DNA of 38,737 nt from Pseudomonas entomophila (GCF_029478665.1 NZ_JARPQB010000053.1:1-38737), one strand, 5' to 3'; numbered from the stretch's first letter, positions 7,538-15,813 are shown. Numbers and translations are program-made. Notes: generated by a model not told the origin, from the sequence alone.

Positions 7538-9118
7538 ATGCCCGAGATCCTCGGCCACAATTTCATCGCCGGCCAGCGCAGCGCCGCCGGCGCCCAACGC
7601 CTGCAGAGCCTGGATGCCACCACCGGCGAGGCCCTGCCCTGCAGCTTCGTCCAGGCCACCGAAGGTGAGGTCGACCAGGCAGCCCGCGCCGCAGCCACTG
7701 CCTTCGCCGAGTTCCGCCAGTTACCACCCCTGCGGCGCGCCGAGTTCCTCGAAGCCATCGCCGCCGAGCTGGACGAACTGGACGACACCTTCGTCGCCAT
7801 CGTCTGCCGCGAAACCGCCCTGCCCGCCGCGCGCATCCAGGGCGAGCGCGGCCGCACCAGCGGGCAGATGCGCCTGTTCGCCCAGGTGCTGCGCCGTGGC
7901 GACTACCTCGGTGCACGCATCGACCTGGCCCAACCCCAGCGCCAGCCCCTGCCACGGGTGGATATCCGCCAGATGCGCATCGGCGTCGGCCCTGTCGCTG
8001 TGTTCGGTGCCAGCAACTTCCCGCTGGCCTTCTCCACCGCCGGCGGTGACACCGCCGCAGCGCTGGCCGCCGGCTGCCCGGTGGTGTTCAAGGCCCACAG
8101 CGGCCACATGGCCACCGCCGACCTGGTGGCCTGCGCCATCCTGCGCGCGGCCGAACGCACCGGCATGCCCAAGGGCGTGTTCAACATGGTCTTCGGTGGC
8201 GGTGTCGGCGAGTGGCTGGTCAAGCACCCGGCTATCCAGGCAGTCGGTTTCACCGGCTCGCTCAAGGGCGGCGACGCCCTGTGCCGCATGGCCGCCGAGC
8301 GTCCACAGCCAATCCCGGTATTCGCCGAGATGTCCAGCATCAACCCGGTGATCGTCCTGCCCGGCGCCCTGGCCAAGCGCGGTGAGGCCATCGCCCGTGA
8401 GCTGGCCGGTTCCGTATGCCTGGGGGCCGGGCAGTTCTGCACCAATCCCGGCATGGTCATCGGGCTGCAATCGCCGCAGTTCGGCCAATTGCTCGCCGAG
8501 CTGGGCCAGCACCTCGGCGCGCAGCCTGGCCAGACCCTGCTCAACGCGGGTGGTCTGCGCAGCTACGTTGGCGGGTTGGGCCACCTGCAAGCCCATCCCG
8601 GTATTCGCCATCTGGCCGGTCAGGCCCAGGCAGGCGGCCAGGCCCGGGCCCAGTTGTTCCAGGCTGACGCACGCCTGCTGGTGGAATCCGACCCGTTGTT
8701 GCAGGAAGAAGTGTTCGGCCCGGCCACCGTGGCTGTCGCCGTGCAGGACGACCAGCAATTGCGTGACGCCCTGCTTGGCCTGCGCGGCCAACTGACCGCC
8801 ACACTGATCGGTGAACCGGAGGACTTCGAGGCCTTCGCCTGGCTGGTGCCGTTGCTGGAGGAGAAGGTCGGGCGGATCCTGGTCAACGGCTACCCAACCG
8901 GGGTGGAAGTGTGTGACGCCATGGTCCATGGCGGGCCGTATCCTGCGACCTCCGATGCCCGGGGCACGTCGGTTGGGACCTTGGCCATCGACCGTTTCCT
9001 GCGGCCGGTGTGCTACCAGAACTATCCGCAGGCGTTGTTGCCGGAAGCCCTGCGTGACAGTAATCCGCTGGGGCTGCGCCGCCTGGTGAATGGGCAGTGG
9101 AGCGACGGGGCGATCTGA
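7538..9118 (+). CDS. 2,5-dioxovalerate (alpha-ketoglutarate semialdehyde) dehydrogenase
   Basis: This 526-residue aldehyde dehydrogenase oxidises 2-oxoglutarate semialdehyde to 2-oxoglutarate with NAD(P)+, the last step feeding aldarate carbon into the TCA cycle. The NAD(P)-binding region contains FGASNFPLAFS and GFTGSLKGG. The general base Glu is in FAEMSSINPV and the catalytic Cys in GAGQFCTNPG. The length and N-terminal HNFIAG suit the long KGSADH branch. ATG 7538 follows a strong AAAAGGAG. It is the final gene of the operon, separated from garD by a REP pair, and is convergent with the regulator gene across another REP pair. Confidence 0.93.
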   Translation: MPEILGHNFIAGQRSAAGAQRLQSLDATTGEALPCSFVQATEGEVDQAARAAATAFAEFRQLPPLRRAEFLEAIAAELDELDDTFVAIVCRETALPAARIQGERGRTSGQMRLFAQVLRRGDYLGARIDLAQPQRQPLPRVDIRQMRIGVGPVAVFGASNFPLAFSTAGGDTAAALAAGCPVVFKAHSGHMATADLVACAILRAAERTGMPKGVFNMVFGGGVGEWLVKHPAIQAVGFTGSLKGGDALCRMAAERPQPIPVFAEMSSINPVIVLPGALAKRGEAIARELAGSVCLGAGQFCTNPGMVIGLQSPQFGQLLAELGQHLGAQPGQTLLNAGGLRSYVGGLGHLQAHPGIRHLAGQAQAGGQARAQLFQADARLLVESDPLLQEEVFGPATVAVAVQDDQQLRDALLGLRGQLTATLIGEPEDFEAFAWLVPLLEEKVGRILVNGYPTGVEVCDAMVHGGPYPATSDARGTSVGTLAIDRFLRPVCYQNYPQALLPEALRDSNPLGLRRLVNGQWSDGAI

Positions 9119-9123
9119 TCGTC

Positions 9124-9192
9124 CAGGTAGGAGCCAGCCTTGCTGGCGAATGGCGTCGAGCCTGTTCGCCAGCAAGGCTGGCTCCTACAGGG
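9124..9192. repeat. REP pair between convergent genes
   Basis: Inverted arms of GTAGGAGCCAGCCTTGCTGG type flank a short spacer. The pair sits 6 bp after the dehydrogenase stop and 14 bp from the end of the convergent regulator gene, a position from which it could act as a bidirectional terminator. Confidence 0.8.
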
Positions 9193-9205
9193 TTTGGCGT
9201 CGGGC

Positions 9206-9955
9206 TTAGCGGCCCTGCGCCTCGGCTGCCTCATGGGCCTGGCGCAACCGCTCGCGGCTATTGCTCAGGTGCAGGCGCATGGCCATTTTCGCCCCCTCGC
9301 TGTCACGCCGGGCGATCGCCTCGTAGATGGCCTCGTGCTCGTGCATCAGCCGCCCCATGTAATGGGCCTGGTCGTCATGGGCCAGGCGCGCCGAATTCAA
9401 CCGCGTACGCGGGATGATGCTGGTCCCTAGATGGTTGAGGATGTCGGCGAAGTAATGGTTGCCGCTGGCCTGGGCGATCCGCAGGTGGAACTGGAAATCC
9501 GCCGAGACCGCGTCCGAGGCATGGGCGGCCCCTTCGTTGAGCTCATCCAGCACGGCGCGCATGCCGGCCAGTTCCTCGTCGCTGCGCCGCTGTGCCGCCA
9601 ACCCCGCCGATTCGATCTCCAGGGCGATGCGCAGCTCCAGCACCGCCAGCACCTCACGCAGGGTGACGATGGTCGCCGGATCGATACGGAAACCACTGGT
9701 GCTCGGCGCGTCCAGCACGAAGGTGCCGATACCATGGCGGGTCTCGACCTGGCCGGCCGCCTGCAGCCGCGAGATGGCCTCGCGCACCACGGTGCGGCTG
9801 ACGCCTTCCTCGGCCATGATCTGCGACTCGGTGGGCAGCTTGTCGCCGCGCTTGAGTTGGCCACTGCGAATGCGCTCGGTCAGCACCGTGACCAGTTCCT
9901 GGGCCAGACTGCGCGGCTTGCGCCGGGTCCGTGCCTGTACCTGCTGCTCTGTCAT
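9206..9955 (-). CDS. GntR family regulator, FadR subfamily, of the aldarate operon
   Basis: The 249-residue protein has an N-terminal winged helix (LPTESQIMAEEGVSRTVVREA, about residues 42-62) and a C-terminal FCD effector domain with the expected metal-site residues in ADFQFHL, HEHEAI and MRLHL. It is transcribed towards the aldarate operon and is the obvious regulator of it, probably a repressor released by an aldarate or its keto-deoxy derivative. ATG 9955 follows AGGG. A frame extension to 10000 lacks a ribosome site. A motif matching the one before kdgD lies about 50 bp upstream of its start (10004-10022), suggesting autoregulation. Confidence 0.9.
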   Translation of the reverse strand: MTEQQVQARTRRKPRSLAQELVTVLTERIRSGQLKRGDKLPTESQIMAEEGVSRTVVREAISRLQAAGQVETRHGIGTFVLDAPSTSGFRIDPATIVTLREVLAVLELRIALEIESAGLAAQRRSDEELAGMRAVLDELNEGAAHASDAVSADFQFHLRIAQASGNHYFADILNHLGTSIIPRTRLNSARLAHDDQAHYMGRLMHEHEAIYEAIARRDSEGAKMAMRLHLSNSRERLRQAHEAAEAQGR

Positions 9956-10003
9956 GCCCTGTGCATCTGGTTGTGAAAGACAGGCAGGATGATACCGCAA
10001 GCA

Positions 10004-10022
10004 GTTGTACGATCACATACAT
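10004..10022. promoter_or_regulatory. Candidate GntR autoregulatory operator
   Basis: AGTTGTACGATCACATACA matches the site upstream of kdgD at 16 of 19 positions. It contains TGTA-N8-TACA, an inverted repeat. It is 49-67 bases upstream of the regulator start (minus strand). Confidence 0.6.
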
Positions 10023-10140
10023 CCGCCAGGGTTTTCATGGCGCTTGAGCCATACCCCGCTACCTGACGGCATTTTGCTGGCCCCCGCGCCGCTGAAGTGA
10101 CGGCAAACTCCGTTCTCCTTCAGATGCTTAGGACAGCAAC

Positions 10141-10470
10141 ATGCGAGTATTTCTAGCAACCGTGGTCGGCTGCCTGCTGGCTACCACCGCCTGCGCCGCA
10201 CAGGCCCGGGCGCTGAGCCAAAACGAGCGTCAAGTGTGCGGCTGGGGCTCGCAGATCGCCGCCGAGGCGCAGCAGGCCAAGCTCTCCGGGGTCACGCTGT
10301 ATGCCACCCGCAAGCGCCTGCAGGTGCGCAAGTTCGATAAACCCTGGATGCGCATGACTGCCTTCGGCATCACCGAGCAAACCTACAACAGCCGGTCGCA
10401 GCTCAAGCCCGGGGCGATCAAGCAGACGTACTACGAGCAATGCGTGCAGCATGCCGTCGCCAAGAGATAA
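10141..10470 (+). CDS. Small exported protein of unknown function
   Basis: This 109-residue protein starts with a typical Sec signal: a short basic start, a hydrophobic core over residues 4-18, and a probable cleavage after the AQARA segment near residue 24. The mature part of about 85 residues is basic, has Cys only near its ends (QVCGWG and EQCVQ), which could form one disulfide, and contains Tyr-rich segments. No family was recognised. AGGACAG precedes the ATG. The gene stands alone between the regulator, which is divergent, and argE, which is convergent. Its 3' flank is strikingly AT-rich. Confidence 0.7.
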   Translation: MRVFLATVVGCLLATTACAAQARALSQNERQVCGWGSQIAAEAQQAKLSGVTLYATRKRLQVRKFDKPWMRMTAFGITEQTYNSRSQLKPGAIKQTYYEQCVQHAVAKR

Positions 10471-10602
10471 TTTTGTTATTTTTCAAATATTTAAAATGCT
10501 TTCATCATGTCGTTTAGCACAAACCATCGAAACCACTCTATAAGTCTATAAATTCAATAAAAACAATAATTTAAATATCTAATCTGATGTTTTACTTTCA
10601 GC
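10471..10602. other. AT-rich intergenic segment
   Basis: This stretch of about 130 bases is dominated by A and T runs (TTTGTTATTTTTC, AATAAAAACAATAATT), in strong contrast with the GC-rich surroundings. No ORF or clear hairpin with a T-tract was seen. It could bind a nucleoid protein such as a MvaT-like factor or be a remnant of transferred DNA; neither is shown. Confidence 0.5.
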
Positions 10603-10629
10603 GGAGCCTCTGGCCTCCCCAGACGCTCC
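10603..10629 (-). terminator. Hairpin after argE
   Basis: GGAGC and TCTGG (10603-10613) pair with CCAGA and GCTCC (10619-10629), with one C/C mismatch and a 5-nt loop, starting 7 bases after the argE stop on the minus strand. No U-tract follows on that strand. Confidence 0.45.
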
Positions 10630-10635
10630 AGCTCC

Positions 10636-11796
10636 TTACACAGCCGCCAGGTAATCCCGCAATCGCAGCAGCATCGCATCACACCCCTGCAACTGCTCCA
10701 CACTGACGAACTCGTCCGGCTTGTGCCCCTGGTCCATGCTCCCCGGCCCGCAAACTACCGTGGGGATGCCGGCCTGCTCGAACAGCCCACCCTCGGTACC
10801 GAATGCCACGGTGCCGAACTCACTCGAACCACTGAGCAGCGCTACCAGTTGCGCCGCCTCGCTGTCGGCCGGCGTGGCCAGCCCTGGATAGGCGCTCAGG
10901 GGTTGCAGGCGGATGTCACTGGCACCATTCACCGCACGCATGCGCGGCAGCAGTTCAGCCTCGGCGTAGGTCTGTAACTGGTCCGCGACCGTCTGCGCCT
11001 CGAAACCTGGCAAGGCACGCACCTCGAAGTCGAACTCGCATTCTTCCGGCACAATGTTCAGCGCCCGGCCCCCTTTGATGACGCCGGTCTGCACCGTGGA
11101 AAAGGGTGGATCGAAGCGCGGGTCCCGGTGGTCTGGCAAGGCCAGTCCCTCGCCGATCTCGCCAAGCTTGCCGATCAGCCTCGCCGCATACTCGATGGCA
11201 TTGACCCCGTAGGGCGCGTAAGCCGAATGACAGGCCGCGCCATGCACCTGGCAGCGCATGGCCAGCTTGCCCTTGTGGCCGAGCACCGGCTTGAGCTCGG
11301 TCGGCTCGCCGATCAGGCACAGGGTCGGCTTGTTCGGCCGTTGCGCCAACGCGGCGAGCAACGAGCGCACGCCCAGGCAGCCGACCTCCTCGTCGTAGGA
11401 GAACGCCAGATGCACGGGAAGGCGCAGCGGCTGCGCGAGAAACGCCGGCACGGCCGCCAGCACCGAAGCGATGAAACCCTTCATGTCGGCAGTGCCCCGC
11501 CCGTAAAGGCGGCCATCGTGCTCGGTCAGCTGAAAGGGGTCATAGGCCCAGGCCTGCCCGTCGACCGGCACCACATCGGTGTGCCCCGACAGCACCACGC
11601 CGCCCCGATCGCGAGGGCCGAGCGTGGCGAACAGGTTGGCCTTGGTGCCTTCGACGTTATGGAACAACTCGCTTTCCACGCCAAGGCCGGCCAGGTAGTC
11701 CTTGATGAAGCTGATGAGCGCCAGGTTGGAGTCGCGGCTGACCGTGGCGAAGCCCACCAACCGCGCCAGCAGCGCTTGGCTGGAGAACTCACTCAT
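10636..11796 (-). CDS. argE: M20 family deacylase annotated as acetylornithine deacetylase
   Basis: The 386-residue protein is an ArgE/DapE-type di-zinc hydrolase that removes an acyl group from an N-acylated amino acid (N-acetylornithine for true ArgE). Metal ligands are visible in GHTDVVP, GRGTADMKG, SYDEEVG, IGEPTE and GHKPDEF. The ATG at 11796 lies 8 bp inside the end of the DUF1028 gene, so the two are translationally coupled; a frame extension 15 bases upstream lacks support. Pseudomonads often make ornithine by the ArgJ recycling route, and the partner genes here (DUF1028, and divergent FMO and Rid) are not arginine genes, so another N-acyl substrate is a real possibility. Confidence 0.85.
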   Translation of the reverse strand: MSEFSSQALLARLVGFATVSRDSNLALISFIKDYLAGLGVESELFHNVEGTKANLFATLGPRDRGGVVLSGHTDVVPVDGQAWAYDPFQLTEHDGRLYGRGTADMKGFIASVLAAVPAFLAQPLRLPVHLAFSYDEEVGCLGVRSLLAALAQRPNKPTLCLIGEPTELKPVLGHKGKLAMRCQVHGAACHSAYAPYGVNAIEYAARLIGKLGEIGEGLALPDHRDPRFDPPFSTVQTGVIKGGRALNIVPEECEFDFEVRALPGFEAQTVADQLQTYAEAELLPRMRAVNGASDIRLQPLSAYPGLATPADSEAAQLVALLSGSSEFGTVAFGTEGGLFEQAGIPTVVCGPGSMDQGHKPDEFVSVEQLQGCDAMLLRLRDYLAAV

Positions 11797-12466
11797 CGCC
11801 CGGCACCCCATAGCTGGGCGCGGCGGTCGGGTTGAGCGCGCGGGTCACATAGTCCTGCATCTGCGGGCGGTAGGCCTGCCACAGGTTGTCGAGGGCGCCG
11901 ATCGGGTCTTGCTCGTGCCAGTCCACGCGTAGGTCCACCAGCGGCCAGGTCAGCTCGCCGGCGATCTTCAATGCAGCCGAATGCACCGGTCCCGCCTCGC
12001 CACCGGCCGCCATCGCCGCATGCATGGCCGCCAGCAGGCGGTCGGCCAGGTGGCCAGCGGCGTGTTCGAAGGCCGCGACCATCGCCTCGATCACCGCGCG
12101 CGACGACAGCAGGTTGCCTGCCGCGGCGCACTGTTCGCCCGCCACCGCGTTGTGCACGCCCAGCGCCTCCTTGCCGGTGAACAAGGCCACTTGGCCCTGG
12201 CTGTCGATCACCGTGACCTGGCGATACTCGCTCCAGCCATTGGCGCTGAGCACCCGGTCCAGCGCCGCAGCGGGTGGCAGTTGGCCCTGCTCCAGCGCGT
12301 CGAGGATCTGCGGGCCAAGTGCCGGCAAGGTGATGTTCTGGGTGGCGACCGCGCCGACGCCAGCGCGAACCCAGGGGCAACGGGCACCGACGGCGATGCT
12401 GGACGAACTGATGGCGATGCCGACCTGGCCGGTTTCCGCGCAGCGGCCAATGATGGAGAAGGTCAT
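11789..12466 (-). CDS. DUF1028 domain protein (putative Ntn-hydrolase fold)
   Basis: This 225-residue protein matches the DUF1028 family by its opening MTFSIIGR, followed by GQVGIAISSSS and GVGAVATQN. The family is grouped with the Ntn hydrolases, in which the residue after the initiator Met can become the nucleophile. Thr2 would fill that role here, as an inference. ATG 12466 is preferred because a good AGGAG lies before it; an upstream Met at 12496 does not show one. It is the first gene of a two-gene operon with argE, so an amidase-like step acting with a deacylase is plausible. The substrate is unknown. Confidence 0.85.
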   Translation of the reverse strand: MTFSIIGRCAETGQVGIAISSSSIAVGARCPWVRAGVGAVATQNITLPALGPQILDALEQGQLPPAAALDRVLSANGWSEYRQVTVIDSQGQVALFTGKEALGVHNAVAGEQCAAAGNLLSSRAVIEAMVAAFEHAAGHLADRLLAAMHAAMAAGGEAGPVHSAALKIAGELTWPLVDLRVDWHEQDPIGALDNLWQAYRPQMQDYVTRALNPTAAPSYGVPGDE

Positions 12467-12869
12467 GGTGCAGCTCCTGTTTTGAGTTACCGGCATTCTC
12501 GGCGGGCCTCGGGTGCTGCGAAACCAACATTTTCCTCGGCACAGGGCAGGAAAAAACTATGTGCTGATGCAAGGAGACTCCCTGGCCTTGCGCGCCCCCT
12601 GCAGGAGCGGCCTTCAGCCGCGAAAGGGCTGCGCAGCAGCCCCAGGATTTCAGGTTGGGCAACGATCGCCGGGGCCGCCTTGCGGCCCTTTCGCGGCTGA
12701 AGGCCGCTCCTACAGGGGGGATGCGCATCCCCGTGGAGCCTTCGCCAATTTATCGGCAAGCCCCAGCTAAATACTATTTTCGCGATCTCTCCCCCATCCC
12801 TAGTCTGGCCCCAGGCAAAGGCGGTCCCCACCGACCTGAACAAGAACGCCGCTGAAGAAGGGCTGGGAC
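12467..12869. other. Divergent intergenic region with REP pair
   Basis: About 400 bases separate the DUF1028-argE and FMO-Rid operons. A REP pair occupies 12598-12717. The remaining sequence on each side (about 130 and 150 bases) must hold the two promoters, but no clear -35/-10 pair or operator was recognised. Confidence 0.6.
12598..12717. repeat. REP pair between divergent operons
   Basis: Inverted copies with the core GGCCTTCAGCCGCGAAAGGG, each followed inward by a small GC hairpin (GGGCTGCGCAGCAGCCC on the left, GGGCCGCCTTGCGGCCC on the right). A position between 5' ends is less usual than one after stop codons. Confidence 0.85.
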
Positions 12870-14186
12870 ATGACACTGAACAACATCGAAATCGACACCC
12901 TCGTGGTCGGCGCCGGCCAGGCCGGCGTGGCCATGAGCGAACACCTGAGCAAGCTCGGCGTGCCGCACCTGGTGCTGGAGCGCAAGCGCATCGCCGAAGC
13001 CTGGCGCACCGGCCGCTGGGACTCGCTGGTGGCCAACGGCCCGGTCTGGCACGACCGCTTCCCGGGCCTGGAATTCGACCTCGACGCCGACGCCTTCGCC
13101 GGCAAGGACCAGGTCGCCGACTACTTCGAGCAATACGTGCGCAAGTACAACCTGCCGGTGCGCACCGGCGTCGAGGTGAAACAGGTGGTGCGCAACGCCG
13201 ACCGCCCTGGCTTCACCATCGAGACCAACCAGGGCGTGATCCGCGCCAACCGCGTGGTGGCCGCCACCGGCCCGTTCCAGCGCCCGGTGATCCCGGCCAT
13301 CGCACCGCAGGACGAACGCCTGCACCAGATCCACTCCGCCGCCTACTTCAACCCGCAGCAACTGCCCGACGGCGCGGTGCTGGTGGTTGGCGCGGGCTCC
13401 TCCGGCGTGCAGATCGCCGAGGAACTGATGCGTGCCGGGCGCCAGGTCTACCTGTCGGTTGGCGCCCACGACCGCCCGCCACGCAGCTACCGCAACCGTG
13501 ATTTCTGCTGGTGGCTGGGCGTGCTGGGCGAGTGGGATGCCGAAATTGCCAAGCCCGGCCGCGAACACGTGACCATCGCCGTGTCCGGCGCCCGCGGCGG
13601 CCACACCGTGGACTTCCGCGCCCTCGCCCACCAGGGCATGACCCTGGTCGGCCTGACCCAGTCGTTCGAAGGTGGTGTTGCGCGTTTCCAGGACAACCTG
13701 GCCGACAACATCAACCGCGGCGACGAGAACTACCTGGCCCTGCTGGACGCCGCCGACGCCTACATCGAGCGCAACGGCCTGGACCTGCCGGAAGAGCCCG
13801 AGGCCCGCAGGCGCCTGCCCGACCCGGACTGCGTCAGCAACCCGTTGCTGGAACTGGACCTGGCGCAGGCCAACGTCACTTCGATCATCTGGGCCACCGG
13901 CTACGGCGTCGACTTCAGCTGGCTGCAGGTCGATGCCTTCGACGCCAACGGCAAGCCCCAGCACCAGCGCGGCGTGTCGAAAGAGCCCGGCGTGTACTTC
14001 CTCGGCCTGCCCTGGCTGTCGCGCCGCGGCTCGTCGTTCATCTGGGGCGTGTGGCACGACGCCAAGCATGTCGCCGGGCACATCGCCACCCAACGCACCT
14101 ACCTGGCTTATCGCGACCGCGAGCAACGCGCGGCGGATGAACAGCAACCCTCGATCAGCAATGTCAGCACTTTCGGAGCCCACTGA
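12870..14186 (+). CDS. Flavin-containing monooxygenase-like NAD(P)/FAD oxidoreductase
   Basis: The 438-residue protein has two dinucleotide-binding sites: FAD-binding VVGAGQAGVAM (Gly at about 14, 16 and 19) and NADPH-binding VVGAGSSGVQ (about residues 170-180). The ATGYG motif near residue 350 is typical of the FMO/N-hydroxylase group. Such enzymes use NADPH and O2 to oxygenate nitrogen or sulfur atoms, or carbon in the YUCCA type. AAGAAGGG precedes the ATG. The stop overlaps the Rid start by one base (TGATG), so the two are co-translated. A link to a Rid protein hints that it acts on, or produces, an imine/enamine or N-oxygenated amine. The substrate is unknown. Confidence 0.85.
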   Translation: MTLNNIEIDTLVVGAGQAGVAMSEHLSKLGVPHLVLERKRIAEAWRTGRWDSLVANGPVWHDRFPGLEFDLDADAFAGKDQVADYFEQYVRKYNLPVRTGVEVKQVVRNADRPGFTIETNQGVIRANRVVAATGPFQRPVIPAIAPQDERLHQIHSAAYFNPQQLPDGAVLVVGAGSSGVQIAEELMRAGRQVYLSVGAHDRPPRSYRNRDFCWWLGVLGEWDAEIAKPGREHVTIAVSGARGGHTVDFRALAHQGMTLVGLTQSFEGGVARFQDNLADNINRGDENYLALLDAADAYIERNGLDLPEEPEARRRLPDPDCVSNPLLELDLAQANVTSIIWATGYGVDFSWLQVDAFDANGKPQHQRGVSKEPGVYFLGLPWLSRRGSSFIWGVWHDAKHVAGHIATQRTYLAYRDREQRAADEQQPSISNVSTFGAH

Positions 14187-14602
14187 TGCCTACCCACACT
14201 CGCATCCGCATGTTCAACACCAAGGCGACCTACCCCAACCAGACCCTGGACAACGACCTGTGCCAGGCCGTGCGGGCCGGCAACACCATCTACGTGCGCG
14301 GCCAGGTCGGCACCGACTTCGAGGGGCGGCTGGTGGGCTTGGGCGATCCTCGGGCCCAGGCCGAGCAGGCGATGAAGAACGTCAAGCAGTTGCTCGAAGA
14401 GGCCGGCTCCGACCTGTCGCACATCGTCAAGACCACCACCTACATCACCGACCCGCGCTTTCGCGAGCCGGTTTACATGGAGGTGGGCAAGTGGCTGAAG
14501 GGGGTGTTCCCGATTTCCACCGGGCTGGTGGTGGCGGGGTTGGCCCAGGCTGAGTGGCTGATGGAGATCGATGTGATTGCGGTGGTGCCAGACGCGCAGT
14601 GA
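14186..14602 (+). CDS. Rid (YjgF/YER057c/UK114) family protein lacking the catalytic Arg
   Basis: The 138-residue protein is of normal Rid length and forms trimers in known members, with active sites at the subunit interfaces. Archetypal RidA deaminates reactive 2-aminoacrylate-type enamines and has an Arg in the FPARSCVEV segment. Here that segment reads FPISTGLVV, so the Arg is replaced. This places it with the Rid4-7 type subfamilies rather than RidA proper. The C-terminal EIDVIAVV is conserved. It is translationally coupled to the flavin monooxygenase gene and followed by a REP pair. A role in handling a product of the oxygenase is inferred. Confidence 0.88.
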   Translation: MPTHTRIRMFNTKATYPNQTLDNDLCQAVRAGNTIYVRGQVGTDFEGRLVGLGDPRAQAEQAMKNVKQLLEEAGSDLSHIVKTTTYITDPRFREPVYMEVGKWLKGVFPISTGLVVAGLAQAEWLMEIDVIAVVPDAQ

Positions 14603-14607
14603 CAGCG

Positions 14608-14720
14608 CCTTGGGGGCGCTTTGCGCCCCTTTCGCGGCACAAGGCCGCTCCTACAGAAGGATCGCGTAATCCTGTAGGAGCGGCCTTGTGCCGCGAAAGG
14701 GCTGCATGGCAGCCCCAAGG
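14608..14720. repeat. Long inverted REP pair
   Basis: Arms of about 49 bases (14608-14656 and 14672-14720) with the core CCGCGAAAGGG and CTGTAGGAGCGG are inverted around about 15 bases. The pair lies between the ends of the convergent Rid and pirin genes and can fold as a bidirectional terminator-like structure. Confidence 0.85.
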
Positions 14721-14730
14721 ACCTGAAAGG

Positions 14731-15618
14731 CTAAACCCGGGTGGCCTGCTCGACGCCGCCCACCTGCCCAAACCGCCCAGCCTGGAAATCATCGAACGAC
14801 TCGGCGATCTCCGCCTGGCTGTTCATCACGAACGGCCCGTAGCCGACGATGGGCTCATCGATCGGTTCGCCACTGAGCAGCAGCACGCTGACATCCTCCA
14901 GCGCCTCGACCCGCATTGACTCGCCCTCGCGGTCGAACAGCACCAGGCTGGCCGGGCCGGCTTCACGCTGGCCATTGACCCGCAGGTTGCCGCGCAGCAC
15001 CACCAGCGCCGCATTGCGCCCTGCCGCGACCGGCAGGTCCAGTATCGCGCCGGCCTTCAGGCGGATATCCCACACATCCATTTCGGTGAAGGTCCGGGCT
15101 GGCCCCCGGTGATCCGCATAACGCCCGGCAATCACCCGCAGGCTGCCCGCCTCGCCTTCCAGCGTCACCACCGGGATATCGCTGGCCAGCAGGGTTTGGT
15201 AGCCAGCCGCGGCACGCTTGTCCTTGGCCGGCAGGTTGACCCACAGCTGGACCATTTCCAGGGTGCCACCGCTGCGGGCAAAGGCGGGCGAATGGAACTC
15301 CTCGTGGATGATGCCGCCCGCTGCGGTCATCCACTGCACGTCGCCCGGGCCGATCAGGCCACCAGCGCCGGTGGAGTCGCGGTGCTCCAGTTCGCCTTGG
15401 TAGACGATGGTCACCGTTTCGAAGCCCCGGTGCGGGTGCTGGCCGACGCCACGACGGGCGTCGGTGGGAGTGAAGTCGTGGGGGCCGGCGTAGTCCAGCA
15501 GCAGGAACGGGCTGATGTGCCGGGCCAGGTGGTCGTAGGTGAACAGGCTGCGCACCGGGAAGCCGTCGCCCACCCAATGGGCGTGGGGGCTGCGGTGGAT
15601 GCCTTGGATGTTTTTCAT
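14731..15618 (-). CDS. Pirin family protein (quercetin 2,3-dioxygenase-like bicupin)
   Basis: This 295-residue bicupin has the pirin metal site: HPHRGFETVT (two His) and GIIHEEF (His and Glu) in the N-terminal cupin. The C-terminal cupin lacks metal ligands, as is usual. Bacterial pirins such as YhhW bind iron and can show quercetinase activity, although the physiological role is usually unknown and some act as protein partners. ATG 15618 follows GAGGAGG at ideal spacing; an upstream in-frame Met at 15648 has no such site. The gene is alone between two REP pairs, so context gives no pathway. Confidence 0.9.
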   Translation of the reverse strand: MKNIQGIHRSPHAHWVGDGFPVRSLFTYDHLARHISPFLLLDYAGPHDFTPTDARRGVGQHPHRGFETVTIVYQGELEHRDSTGAGGLIGPGDVQWMTAAGGIIHEEFHSPAFARSGGTLEMVQLWVNLPAKDKRAAAGYQTLLASDIPVVTLEGEAGSLRVIAGRYADHRGPARTFTEMDVWDIRLKAGAILDLPVAAGRNAALVVLRGNLRVNGQREAGPASLVLFDREGESMRVEALEDVSVLLLSGEPIDEPIVGYGPFVMNSQAEIAESFDDFQAGRFGQVGGVEQATRV

Positions 15619-15724
15619 GAGAAGCCTCCTCTCGTGGATGGGAAGCACCTTACAGATGAGGCTAATTGATCGGTAGATAGCTTGAATGGCATGGATCGTT
15701 CCACTGATGGAACAATCATATGAT

Positions 15725-15813
15725 CCTGTAGGAGCGGCTTCAGCCGCGAATCAGGCGACGCGGTGCCTGGCACCGGCTGCGCCGGTGTTCGCGGCTGAAG
15801 CCGCTCCTACAGG
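15725..15813. repeat. REP pair upstream of pirin gene
   Basis: Inverted CTGTAGGAGCGGCTTCAGCC-type cores at both ends (15726-15750 and about 15788-15812) flank a small internal hairpin around CACCGGCTGCGCCGGTG. The pair lies between the divergent-side flank of pirin and the end of the phosphoglucomutase gene. Confidence 0.85.
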
